Shown one piece after another: positions 27,176 through 35,350 of a stretch of 64,000 nucleotides of DNA. The stretch comes from RGIG8306 sp964426655 (lineage in GTDB: Bacteria > Bacillota > Clostridia > Lachnospirales > Lachnospiraceae). Location of the stretch: the NCBI GenBank assembly GCA_964426655.1, contig CAYRQT010000002.1, positions 66,453-130,452 of the forward strand, given 5' to 3'. The position numbers and the translations under genes are program-made. Under the pieces are notes generated by a model. The model saw only the letters and a list, made by a program, of their open reading frames with translations, was not told the DNA's origin and did no database searches. Every line of letters begins with the position of its first letter. The stretch's first letter is position 1.

Positions 27176-27886
27176 ATGGCCTGCATTTATGTAATTGAAG
27201 ATGATGAAAACATCCGCGACCTGATCCACATCACGTTAAAGGGATTTGGATATACTACTTTTGCCTTTGAAACCGCTGAAGAAGCGTTGGCATCCATGAA
27301 CGGGGATCATCCGGACCTCTTTGTGGTGGACTGGATGCTGCCGGGCATGGATGGGCTGGAAGCCATTCGCAAAATCAGGCAGGACGAAGTTTTTCATAAT
27401 GCACTGATCATCATGCTGACAGCAAAGGACCGGGAGCTGGACAAGGTCCAGGGCCTGGATGAAGGGGCAGATGACTACATGACAAAGCCTTTTGGCATAT
27501 TGGAGCTGGCAGCCCGGATTCGCTCCCTTTTAAGGAGGCTGGATCAGCAGGAAGAGCATGGAGAAAGTGTTGTAGCCAGTTCCCCGGGGACAGACCAGGA
27601 GCCAATGGAAGGTCTGGTCATTAATAAGGACACCCGGGAAGTCTTTTTCAATGGGAAAGCCATTCCGCTTACCTACAAAGAATTTGAACTGCTGCAGTAT
27701 CTGGTGGCAAACCGGAAGCGGGTAGTGGGCAGGGATGAACTGCTTAACAGCATCTGGGGCTACACTTATGAAGGAGAGACCCGTACCCTGGACATTCACA
27801 TCCGCACGTTGCGGCAGAAACTGGGGGAAGAGGGGGCTGCAGCCATTAAGACTGTTCGAGGCGTGGGGTACCGCTATGTGGGATAA
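27176..27886 (+). CDS. OmpR/PhoB-family response regulator (PhoP-like)
   Basis: Two-component regulator, 236 aa. Receiver domain about 1-120 with acidic pair E8-D9-D10, phospho-acceptor Asp52 (VVDWMLPGMDG), switch Thr/Ser in MLTAKD and Lys in MTKPFG. Winged-helix DNA-binding domain about 140-234 (LTYKEFELLQYLVANRKRVV, then IRTLRQKLGEEG and VRGVGYRYVG). I start at ATG 27176 (MACIYVIEDDENIRD), which gives the normal receiver N-terminus; the longer frames from 27068 or 27134 would add a basic, non-family extension across the promoter. The kinase gene overlaps its end by 11 nt. Confidence 0.93.
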   Translation: MACIYVIEDDENIRDLIHITLKGFGYTTFAFETAEEALASMNGDHPDLFVVDWMLPGMDGLEAIRKIRQDEVFHNALIIMLTAKDRELDKVQGLDEGADDYMTKPFGILELAARIRSLLRRLDQQEEHGESVVASSPGTDQEPMEGLVINKDTREVFFNGKAIPLTYKEFELLQYLVANRKRVVGRDELLNSIWGYTYEGETRTLDIHIRTLRQKLGEEGAAAIKTVRGVGYRYVG

Positions 27887-29393
27887 AAAAATAAATAGAA
27901 AAAACAAACCTAAAAAGGAGATGTCGTTGGTGCAGGCCATACGGCATCGTTTCTTTTATGTGACGGCAATCGCAGTAGCCATATGCAGTATCGTGCTGTA
28001 TGCTACCCTGAATCTGTATTTATTCAGTCAGGAAGAGGTAGAACTGCTGGCGTATGCCCGTATTGTGGATGTTACCATCCAGGAAGATGGTAATAATGAT
28101 ACGGAGGCATTATTGTCCCGGATAAAGGGGCAGATGGACAATGATACTTTGCGCATTACCGTGATACAGACAGACGGGGAGGTGCTGGCGGATTCGGATG
28201 TGACCGATGCAGATGCCATGGATAATCACCTGGCCAGGAAGGAGGTGCAGGAGGCGTTGAAAAACACCACCGGCTCCTCTTTGCGGTATTCAGATACCCT
28301 AAAGCGCACCATGCTGTATGTGGCCTATTATAATGCAGATCAGGCCTATGTGGTTCGTGTCAGCATTGCCTATCAGGGACTGCAGGGTATGCTGGCGCCC
28401 CTGTTTTTCTTCCTTGGTATTGGGGTGAGTTTAAGTCTGCTGACAGCCTATGGCCTGAGTCGCCGGTTTGCCGGCACGGTGGCAGCACCAATGGAGGAAA
28501 TCGCCAGGGAAATGGATCATGCCGATGGGAAAAACCCCTCTTTTCATTTCAGGGAATACCAATACAGAGAGCTGAACGTGATTTCCCAGACCAGTGCAGA
28601 CATGGCCAACCGTATCAATGCCTACCTGGAAGAGGTGGAGAACCAGAAGCGGGTAAAACAGGAGTTTTTCAGTAATGCCTCTCATGAGCTGAAAACACCC
28701 ATCACCTCCATTCACGGCTATGCAGAACTGCTCTACAATGGATTTGCTTCAGATGAAGAAACCAGAAGGGATTTTGTTCATAGAATTTTAATGGAAAGTG
28801 AGCACATGACCAGCCTGATTAATGATATACTGGAAATCAGCCGCCTGGAATCCAGAGAGCACTGGATGAGTGCAGGGAAGGTACCGGTTGATTTGCGGGA
28901 AATTGCACTGGAGGTTCAGGATGCATTAAAACCTCTGGCCGACAGTCGTCAGGTGAAATTGCGCTGTTATGCGGAACCGGTGTTTCTGGAAGCCAGGCCG
29001 GAAGGTATGCGGGAGCTGATTTCCAATCTGGTCAGCAACGGCATTAAATACAATAAACCAGGTGGATACGTGGAGACCACCATACATCAGGTGCCGGGAG
29101 GAATTACGTTGCGAGTGGAAGACTCCGGCATAGGCATTCCGGAAAAGGCGAAAGCCCACATTTTTGAACGCTTTTACCGGGTAGATGCGGGACGCAGCCG
29201 AAAGAATGGGGGCACCGGTCTGGGATTATCTATTGTCAAACATCTGGTTAGTCATTATAATGGGACTGTGCAGGTGGACAGCGAGCTTGGAAAGGGATCT
29301 GTTTTTACTGTATTCCTTCCCTTCCCTTCCGGGAAAGTGGAAGTGAAGCGGACCCTTATGGAGGCAGAAATGCTCCACCCTGAACAGACATAG
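27876..29393 (+). CDS. PhoR-like sensor histidine kinase
   Basis: Membrane sensor, about 505 aa. Two membrane segments (about 28-50 and 172-192) enclose an outer sensor domain of about 120 residues. Then a HAMP-like linker, HisKA with phospho-acceptor His near 270 (SNASHELKTPITS), and the HATPase domain with N box NLVSNGIKYNKPGG, G1 DSGIGIPEKA, F box IFERFYRVD and G2 GTGLGLSI. Start: ATG 27876 overlaps the regulator stop and would be coupled. A good AAAAAGGAG (27912-27920) would instead favour TTG 27927 or GTG 27930, removing 17-18 residues without touching the first membrane segment. It should phosphorylate the regulator before it; the signal is unknown. Confidence 0.92.
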   Translation: MWDKKINRKNKPKKEMSLVQAIRHRFFYVTAIAVAICSIVLYATLNLYLFSQEEVELLAYARIVDVTIQEDGNNDTEALLSRIKGQMDNDTLRITVIQTDGEVLADSDVTDADAMDNHLARKEVQEALKNTTGSSLRYSDTLKRTMLYVAYYNADQAYVVRVSIAYQGLQGMLAPLFFFLGIGVSLSLLTAYGLSRRFAGTVAAPMEEIAREMDHADGKNPSFHFREYQYRELNVISQTSADMANRINAYLEEVENQKRVKQEFFSNASHELKTPITSIHGYAELLYNGFASDEETRRDFVHRILMESEHMTSLINDILEISRLESREHWMSAGKVPVDLREIALEVQDALKPLADSRQVKLRCYAEPVFLEARPEGMRELISNLVSNGIKYNKPGGYVETTIHQVPGGITLRVEDSGIGIPEKAKAHIFERFYRVDAGRSRKNGGTGLGLSIVKHLVSHYNGTVQVDSELGKGSVFTVFLPFPSGKVEVKRTLMEAEMLHPEQT

Positions 29394-29412
29394 GATAGAA
29401 AAGAGGGATACC

Positions 29413-30555
29413 ATGACAAAAATCAGTATTGTGTCCGGGTTTCTAGGTGCCGGTAAAACCACCTTCATCAAGAAACTGCTGGAAGAAGTATATGTTGGAG
29501 AAAAAGTGGTGCTCATTGAAAATGAGTTCGGAGAAATCGGCATTGATGGCGGGTTTCTAAAGGATGCAGGCATTGAAATTACGGAAATGAACTCCGGTTG
29601 CATCTGCTGCTCCCTGGTAGGGGATTTCGGAAAGGCCCTGTTGGAGGTGTTTGACCGGTTCCATCCGGACCGGATCATCATTGAGCCTTCCGGCGTGGGA
29701 AAACTTTCCGATGTGATTGAGGCAGTGACAAAAGCCATGGAAGGCAAGACGGATGTGGAGCTGGAAAGCTTTGTGACGGTGGTGGATGCACTGAAGGCCA
29801 AGATGTACATGAAAAATTTTGGTGAGTTCTTCAATGACCAGGTGGCCCATGCCAATGCCATTATTTTAAGCAGGACCCAGAATGTGCCCGCAAAAACGGT
29901 GGAAAAAACAGTGGCCATGCTGCAGGAAGTAAACGGAAAAGCCCATACCATCACCACGCCCTGGGATCAGCTGGCGGGGGAAAGAATAAAGGAAGCCATT
30001 GCCCGGGGGAAGGATCTGGCAGAGGAAATGCTGGAGGACGTCAGGGCGGAAAAAGAGGATTGCAGTTGCGACCATGACCATGATCACGAGGACGGGGAAA
30101 GCTGTGGATGTGGGCACGATCATCATCACGAGCATGGAGAAAGTTGCGGTCACGACCACGATCACGACCATCATCACGAGCATGGGGAAAGCTGTAGCTG
30201 CGGGCACGACCATGACCACGATCACGACCATGACCATGACCATGCACATCATCATGATCACGGTCATCATCATGCAGATGATGTATTCACCAGCTGGGGA
30301 AGAGAAACGCCCCGGGTGTTTACCAGAGATGAACTGGAAGATGCCTTGAAAAGTCTTGCTAACACCGAAACATATGGCCGCATTTTGAGGGCTAAAGGCA
30401 TTGTATCCGGCGAGGAAGGACAATGGCTGTATTTTGACCTGACACCCGGAGAATACGAAATTCGTTTTGGGGCACCAGATTACACTGGACGGCTCTGCGT
30501 CATTGGCGTGGATCTGGAGGAAGAGGATCTTGCAGAATTGTTTCAACTGGGATAA
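29413..30555 (+). CDS. G3E/CobW-family GTPase with His-rich metal-binding segment
   Basis: Putative metal chaperone or metal-insertion GTPase, 380 aa, cytoplasmic. Walker A SGFLGAGKTT (8-17), the CxCC metal motif GCICCS (Cys 63, 65, 66), a Walker-B-like IIIEPSGVGK, and a guanine-specificity region replaced by ILSRTQNV. Residues 216-291 are almost only His, Asp, Gly and Cys, with a repeated HEHGESC unit and long (HD)n runs that could hold many zinc, nickel or cobalt ions. The C-terminal CobW_C domain follows (about 300-380; ILRAKGIVSGEEGQWLYFD). RBS AAAGAGGG before ATG 29413. Only 19 nt after the kinase gene, with no promoter seen, so it is probably in the two-component operon. Confidence 0.93.
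   Translation: MTKISIVSGFLGAGKTTFIKKLLEEVYVGEKVVLIENEFGEIGIDGGFLKDAGIEITEMNSGCICCSLVGDFGKALLEVFDRFHPDRIIIEPSGVGKLSDVIEAVTKAMEGKTDVELESFVTVVDALKAKMYMKNFGEFFNDQVAHANAIILSRTQNVPAKTVEKTVAMLQEVNGKAHTITTPWDQLAGERIKEAIARGKDLAEEMLEDVRAEKEDCSCDHDHDHEDGESCGCGHDHHHEHGESCGHDHDHDHHHEHGESCSCGHDHDHDHDHDHDHAHHHDHGHHHADDVFTSWGRETPRVFTRDELEDALKSLANTETYGRILRAKGIVSGEEGQWLYFDLTPGEYEIRFGAPDYTGRLCVIGVDLEEEDLAELFQLG
30060..30285 (+). repeat. His/Asp-coding tandem repeat in the CobW gene
   Basis: CAY-GAY dinucleotide-codon repeats with three copies of a longer unit coding H-E-H-G-E-S-C. Such tracts change length easily by slippage, and short-read assemblies may misjudge their length. Confidence 0.85.
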
Positions 30556-30567
30556 GGAGAGGGAGAA

Positions 30568-31512
30568 ATGGCAAATCAGGTTGTACCGGTATATTTGATT
30601 ACCGGTTTTCTGGAAAGCGGAAAAACCTCCTTCCTGGAATATACTCTGCAGCAGGATTATTTTAATGAGGGACAGCGCACGCTCCTGATTCAGTGTGAAG
30701 AAGGAATGGTGGAGATTGCGCCGGAGGTTTTAAAAGCGCACAAGACAGAGCTGGTAACAGTGGAAAAAGAAGAAGACTTTACAGAGGATTTTCTGGAAAA
30801 GCTGGTAAAGACCTACCACCCGGAGAGAGTGTTGATCGAATACAATGGAATGTGGAAAATGGACACGTTGTATGAAATGCATCTGCCCAGATACTGGGAA
30901 TTGTATCAGGTCATCACGACCGTGGATGCCAGCACATTTTCCCTGTATCTGGCGAACATGAAACCCATGTTCATGGCCATGGTGCAGGATGCGGATCTGG
31001 TCATTTTTAACCGCTGTAAGGAAACAGAGCCTCTGCCTGGATACCGGCGCAGCATCAAGGCGGTGAACCGGCAGGCACAGGTGGTATTTGAAAATGAAAC
31101 AGGGGAAATGGAGGATGTGCCGGAAGAGCTGCCCTTTGATCTGGATGCCCCTGTCATTGAAATTGAGGATGATGATTTTGGCATCTGGTATGTGGATGCC
31201 TTTGATCACCCAGAAAATTATTTGGGGAAGAAGATAAGCTATAAGGGACAGGTACTGGTTTCCAGGGAGTTTCCTTCCGGTTATTTTGTTCCTGGAAGAA
31301 AGGCCATGACCTGTTGTGCAGACGATGTCCAGTTCATTGGCTTTGCCTGTGCCAGCAAATTTGCCCGTAAGCTGAAAAACGAGCAGTGGGTAAAAATCAC
31401 AGGGAAATTTGCAGTGGAGAATTTAAAATTATATGGCGGAAAAGGGCCGGTGCTTTATGCAGAGTTTGTGGAACCCTGCGAAGCACCTGAAGAGCCGGTC
31501 ATTTATTTTTAA
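30568..31512 (+). CDS. Second CobW-like GTPase, without CxCC, with a TIGR03943/DUF1980-like C-terminus
   Basis: 314 aa. Walker A is TGFLESGKTS (about 12-21), clearly G3E-like, but at the place of the CxCC metal motif (after the strand IEYNG) there is NGMWKMD: no metal cysteines. The C-terminal third (about 205-314) has KISYKGQVLVSREFPSGYFVPGR, MTCCADDVQF and LYGGKGPVLYAEF, which recall the soluble domain of the TIGR03943/YcgQ family, usually paired with a YcgR-type permease. No such permease is coded here. RBS AGGAGAGGGAG before ATG 30568, 12 nt after the first CobW gene. Likely a partner of that protein in metal handling; the exact role is open. Confidence 0.82.
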   Translation: MANQVVPVYLITGFLESGKTSFLEYTLQQDYFNEGQRTLLIQCEEGMVEIAPEVLKAHKTELVTVEKEEDFTEDFLEKLVKTYHPERVLIEYNGMWKMDTLYEMHLPRYWELYQVITTVDASTFSLYLANMKPMFMAMVQDADLVIFNRCKETEPLPGYRRSIKAVNRQAQVVFENETGEMEDVPEELPFDLDAPVIEIEDDDFGIWYVDAFDHPENYLGKKISYKGQVLVSREFPSGYFVPGRKAMTCCADDVQFIGFACASKFARKLKNEQWVKITGKFAVENLKLYGGKGPVLYAEFVEPCEAPEEPVIYF

Positions 31513-31532
31513 GAGAACGATCAGAAATCAGA

Positions 31533-32321
31533 TTAAATCAGAGAGAAGTGTTTCAGCGCGTAAGCAATGCCGTCATCGAGGATGTCTCGGGTCACAAAGC
31601 TTACGCGCTCTTTTACGGATGGGGGCATACTGTTTCCCATGGCCACACTATGGTTCACATAGGTGAGCATGGGCAGATCGTTGGTGCTGTCCCCGATGGC
31701 AATGGCAGATTCAAGAGGAAGATGCAGGTAATCCAGAATCTGGGCAATGCCCGTGGCTTTGGAAAACCCTTTGGGCACAAATTCTGCAAAATCATTTCCC
31801 CGGTCAATAAAGGTGAAATAAGGAGAAATGGCTTCCACAAAGGCGGAGAAATCTGTTTCCGGATTTTTCCAGGTCACAAATTTGTCAAAGGAAAAGTCGG
31901 GAACTTCAGGGGGGACAATTCTAATGCCATAATGCTTCAGCCCTTCCAACAGCATTTTGGCCTGTGGATGGGAGGGACTATCGCCGCTGTACATGTCATG
32001 GGCAGATTCAAAAAGAATATCCAATCCGAAATCATTTCCCAAATCTGCCACTTTCCTGGAAAGAGAGGGGGAAACAGGGGAGTACAAAAGGGTTTTTCCT
32101 TTGTACAGGATATGGGTGCCGCAGCCGCAAATAAAGCCGTCAAAACCAAAATCAGAAAGGGCCCGGTCAATCAGCGTTCTGCAGCGGCCGGTGTTGATGA
32201 ACATCAGGTGTCCGTTTTCCTGGGCCTGATGAATGGCTTTGGCCGCACTTTCCACAATGTAGCGGCCTCCTTCCGGGATCAGTGTGCCGTCGATGTCAAA
32301 AAAAACAATTTTCTGCTCCAT
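31533..32321 (-). CDS. HAD-superfamily phosphatase, Cof type
   Basis: Probable sugar-phosphate or nucleotide phosphatase, 262 aa. Motif I FFDIDGTL (Asp nucleophile near residues 7-9), motif II INTGR, a C2 cap in the middle, and motif IV AIGDSTNDLPML near residue 210, as in Cof/YbiV-type HAD enzymes. Start at ATG 32321 has GGAGG 5 nt before it; the longer frame to 32450 lacks a site. It converges on the CobW genes with only 20 nt between stops and no clear terminator there. Confidence 0.9.
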   Translation of the reverse strand: MEQKIVFFDIDGTLIPEGGRYIVESAAKAIHQAQENGHLMFINTGRCRTLIDRALSDFGFDGFICGCGTHILYKGKTLLYSPVSPSLSRKVADLGNDFGLDILFESAHDMYSGDSPSHPQAKMLLEGLKHYGIRIVPPEVPDFSFDKFVTWKNPETDFSAFVEAISPYFTFIDRGNDFAEFVPKGFSKATGIAQILDYLHLPLESAIAIGDSTNDLPMLTYVNHSVAMGNSMPPSVKERVSFVTRDILDDGIAYALKHFSLI

Positions 32322-32348
32322 ATTTGCCTCCGTTACATTCATATCCCC

Positions 32349-32377
32349 ATCATACCCAAAAGACGCAGGAATGACAA
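32349..32377 (-). promoter_or_regulatory. Promoter of the HAD phosphatase gene
   Basis: On the minus strand: TTGTCA (32377-32372), 17-nt spacer, TATGAT (32354-32349). Confidence 0.72.
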
Positions 32378-32395
32378 CCCCTGCAAAAAAGGAAC

Positions 32396-32425
32396 TTGAA
32401 AAAGGCAGGGCATCTGGGATATAAT
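32396..32425 (+). promoter_or_regulatory. Promoter of the prmA-rsmE-desulfurase-thiI operon
   Basis: TTGAAA (32396-32401), 18-nt spacer, TATAAT (32420-32425), 39 nt before prmA. Confidence 0.7.
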
Positions 32426-32464
32426 GAAAGGCAGACTGAAAGGCACCCAAAAAGGAGTAAGGCC

Positions 32465-33427
32465 ATGAAATGGAAAAAATTCACTATCCAGACCAGTACG
32501 CAGGCACTGGATTATCTGGGGGAACTGTTCGATGAAATTGGTATTGAAGGTATGGAAATTGAGGATAAAATTCCCCTGAGTCAGGAGGAACTGTCTCAAA
32601 TGTTCGTGGACATTCCTGCAGATCCAGGGCCTGATGACGGGAAAGCGCAGGTCAGCTTTTATCTGGATAACACCTATGATGTGCCGGCCACTCTTCTGGC
32701 CCTTCAGGAAAAGCTGCAGGAACTAAAACAATATGTGCAGGATTCCGGCACTTTGGAAATCCAGGAGAGCGAGACAGAGGACAAGGACTGGATGAACAAC
32801 TGGAAGGCCTTTTTTAAACCCTTTATGGTAGAGGATATTCTGATCAAGCCTACCTGGGAAGCGGTTCCGGCAGATATGCAGGGGAAATATATATTGGAAA
32901 TTGATCCGGGCATTGCTTTTGGTACGGGACAGCATGAAACCACCCAACTGTGTTTAAAAGGGCTGAAAGCTTTTATGGAACCAGGGGATCTTGTACTGGA
33001 TGTGGGTTGCGGCAGCGGCATCCTGAGCATTGGCGCACTCCTTTTGGGGGCGGCAAAAGCAGTGGGCACGGATCTGGACCCGGCAGCCATTACCGCTTCT
33101 CAGGAAAACAGGGAAGCCAATGCCCTTCCGGCAGAACGTTTCCAGGTATATATCGGCAATCTGATCAATGATGAGGTATTAAAGGCACAGGTGGGATTTG
33201 ACTGCTACGATATTGTGGTGGCCAATATTCTGGCAGATGTGATCATTCCTCTGCAGGAAGTGATTGCCCCCCATCTGAAAATGGGCGGCATCTTTATTTC
33301 TTCCGGCATCATTGACAGCAAGGAACAGGAGGTGGCAGCAGCCATTTCCAAGAATCCTGCACTGGAAATCGTGGAAATCAAACATTTAAAGGACTGGGTG
33401 AGTATTGTGGCTCGCCGGGTGAAATAA
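32465..33427 (+). CDS. prmA: Ribosomal protein L11 methyltransferase
   Basis: SAM-dependent enzyme that methylates lysines of ribosomal protein L11, 320 aa. The N-terminal substrate domain (MKWKKFTIQTSTQALDYLGE, with the acidic middle DIPADPGPDDG) is followed by the Rossmann domain: LEIDPGIAFGTGQHETTQLC (PrmA hallmark), SAM loop VLDVGCGSGILSIGA, and VVANILADVI for catalysis. RBS AAAAAGGAG before ATG 32465; an in-frame TTG at 32396 lies inside the promoter and is rejected. Coupled to rsmE by TAATG. Confidence 0.96.
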   Translation: MKWKKFTIQTSTQALDYLGELFDEIGIEGMEIEDKIPLSQEELSQMFVDIPADPGPDDGKAQVSFYLDNTYDVPATLLALQEKLQELKQYVQDSGTLEIQESETEDKDWMNNWKAFFKPFMVEDILIKPTWEAVPADMQGKYILEIDPGIAFGTGQHETTQLCLKGLKAFMEPGDLVLDVGCGSGILSIGALLLGAAKAVGTDLDPAAITASQENREANALPAERFQVYIGNLINDEVLKAQVGFDCYDIVVANILADVIIPLQEVIAPHLKMGGIFISSGIIDSKEQEVAAAISKNPALEIVEIKHLKDWVSIVARRVK

Positions 33428-34170
33428 TGGTACAGATTTTTGTTCAAAAGGATCAGGTCGCCCCCCCTTTTATTCGTGTGACAGGCCCGGACGTGCATCA
33501 TCTGGGACAGGTGTTGCGCATGAAACCCGGGGATACCCTTCAGATCAGTGATGGCAGTGGTACGGACTTTTTTGGGGAGATACAGACCATATCCCGGGAG
33601 GAAATCCGGGTTCATATTTTGTATGATCAGCCTTCAGTCCATGAATTGCCGGGACAGATCGTGTTGTTCCAGGGGCTGCCCAAAGGGGATAAAATGGAAT
33701 GGATCATTCAAAAAGGGGTGGAACTGGGAGTGCATGCAGTGGTGCCGGTAGCCATGTCCCGCAGTGTGGTGCGACTGGATGCCAAAAAGGCAAAAGGAAA
33801 AGTGGAGCGCTGGCAGGCCATTGCAGAAGGGGCTGCAAAGCAATCCAAAAGAGGGATTGTGCCTCAAATCCTTCCGGTCATGTCGGTAGAGGAAGCCCTG
33901 GTCCATTCCCGTTCCCTGGAGCAGAAGCTGCTGCCTTATGAGGGGGCAAAGGGCATGCAGGAGACCAGAGAAATACTTTCTGCCATCGTGCCGGGGCAGA
34001 GCATTGGCATCTGGATTGGACCGGAAGGGGGAATTGCCCCCGAAGAGGTGGCTCTTGCAGAAGATGCTGGCTTTCACCGGATCACCTTGGGAAAACGAAT
34101 TTTGCGTACGGAAACGGCGGGCTTGTGCCTGCTGTCCGTTTTGATGTTTATGTTGGAGCAGGAGGCATGA
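33427..34170 (+). CDS. rsmE: 16S rRNA (uracil-1498-N3)-methyltransferase
   Basis: SPOUT-family enzyme that methylates U1498 of 16S rRNA, 247 aa. N-terminal PUA-like domain (HHLGQVLRMKPGDTLQISDG) and C-terminal knotted domain with KGDKMEWIIQKGVELGV, RSVVRLDAKKA, AAKQSKRGIVP, IGPEGGIAPEEV and LGKRILRTETAG, all family signatures. Its start overlaps the prmA stop (TAATG at 33425-33429) and its stop overlaps the next gene, so the set is read as one unit. Confidence 0.96.
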   Translation: MVQIFVQKDQVAPPFIRVTGPDVHHLGQVLRMKPGDTLQISDGSGTDFFGEIQTISREEIRVHILYDQPSVHELPGQIVLFQGLPKGDKMEWIIQKGVELGVHAVVPVAMSRSVVRLDAKKAKGKVERWQAIAEGAAKQSKRGIVPQILPVMSVEEALVHSRSLEQKLLPYEGAKGMQETREILSAIVPGQSIGIWIGPEGGIAPEEVALAEDAGFHRITLGKRILRTETAGLCLLSVLMFMLEQEA

Positions 34171-35330
34171 TGGAACGGGAAATTTATCTGGATAATTCAG
34201 CTACCACCAGGGCTTATCCCCGGGTCTGCGAGAGGATGACACAGGCCCTCTCCCAGTATTATGGGAATCCGTCTTCTTTGCATAGGAAGGGGATGGAAGC
34301 AGAAAAGCTGGTAAAAGAGAGCCGGGCCATTCTGGCAGGCCTGTGGAAGGTGCAGGAGCAGGAAATCATTTTCACTTCCGGCGGAACGGAAAGCGATAAC
34401 CTGGCCATCATCGGCAGTGCCATGGCAAACCGGCGCAGGGGCATGCATATTGTGACGGACAGCGTGGAGCATCCAGCGGTCTCCGCTGCCATGCAGTATC
34501 TGGAGGAACAGGGGTTTTCCGTCACCCGGCTTCCTTCCGATGACCGGGGGCGTATTTCCCTTTCTTCCCTGCAGGAGGCTGTCCGTCCGGACACCATTCT
34601 GGTGTCCATGATGTTTGTCAATAACGAAGTAGGCGCAGTCATGCCTGTGCAGGAGGCAGGGCAGTGGTTAAAGGCGGTTCATCCGCATATCCTTTTTCAC
34701 GTGGATGGGGTACAGGCCTTTGGAAAATACAGAATTTACCCCCGCAAAATGGGGATTGACCTGTTAAGTGTCAGTGGACATAAAATCCACGGCCCCAAGG
34801 GAATCGGCGCCCTGTATGTGGCAAAGGGAACAAAAATCACCCCGCTGATTTATGGAGGGGACCAGCAAAAAGGCATTCGTTCCGGAACGGAAAACGTGCC
34901 CGGCATTATCGGCCTGGGAGAAGCAGCCAAAGAAATCTATACCGGCTTTGAGGAGAAGATTCAGCGGCTTTATGGGATGAAAATCTGGCTGGAAGAGTCG
35001 CTAATGGCACTGGAAGATGTGAAGCTGCATGGGCCCGGCGGCATGGAGGGAGCCCCTCATATTGTAAGTGCCGGGTTTGGGGGAATACGCAGTGAAGTGT
35101 TGCTCCATGCCCTGGAAGACAGGGGCATTTACGTCTCTTCCGGATCAGCCTGTGCTACCAACAAGCCGGGACTTAGCCCCACGCTGCAGGCCATGGGGCT
35201 GAAGGAGGCCTGGATGACCACCACCCTGCGCTTTAGCCTGTCGGAATTTACCACAAAAGAAGAACTGGAGTACACCGTGCAGATGTTGGGCGAGCTTTTG
35301 CCCTCACTGCGCCGGTTTGTTCGCAGATAA
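34167..35330 (+). CDS. Cysteine desulfurase (NifS/IscS-like)
   Basis: PLP enzyme that takes sulfur from cysteine as a protein persulfide, about 387 aa. Features: IYLDNSATTRAYPRV at the start, HVDGVQAFGKY, PLP lysine in VSGHKIHGPKGIG, and the persulfide Cys in SSGSACATNKPG. I start at ATG 34167 (MMEREIYLDNS), overlapping the rsmE stop by 4 nt; ATG 34170 is just as possible. The longer frame to 34125 lies in rsmE. Directly followed by thiI, so its sulfur most likely serves 4-thiouridine in tRNA, a pairing common in Firmicutes. Confidence 0.95.
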   Translation: MMEREIYLDNSATTRAYPRVCERMTQALSQYYGNPSSLHRKGMEAEKLVKESRAILAGLWKVQEQEIIFTSGGTESDNLAIIGSAMANRRRGMHIVTDSVEHPAVSAAMQYLEEQGFSVTRLPSDDRGRISLSSLQEAVRPDTILVSMMFVNNEVGAVMPVQEAGQWLKAVHPHILFHVDGVQAFGKYRIYPRKMGIDLLSVSGHKIHGPKGIGALYVAKGTKITPLIYGGDQQKGIRSGTENVPGIIGLGEAAKEIYTGFEEKIQRLYGMKIWLEESLMALEDVKLHGPGGMEGAPHIVSAGFGGIRSEVLLHALEDRGIYVSSGSACATNKPGLSPTLQAMGLKEAWMTTTLRFSLSEFTTKEELEYTVQMLGELLPSLRRFVRR

Positions 35331-35350
35331 CCTTACGGAAAAGAGGAAGT

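Noticed and set aside
30060..30285. CRISPR-like repeats
   Set aside because: The repeats are in frame, code for His/Asp runs and have no unique spacers.
29866..30546. A 226-codon minus-strand frame over the His-rich part of the CobW gene
   Set aside because: Its Met/Val-rich make-up is just the reverse complement of the CAY-GAY repeats.
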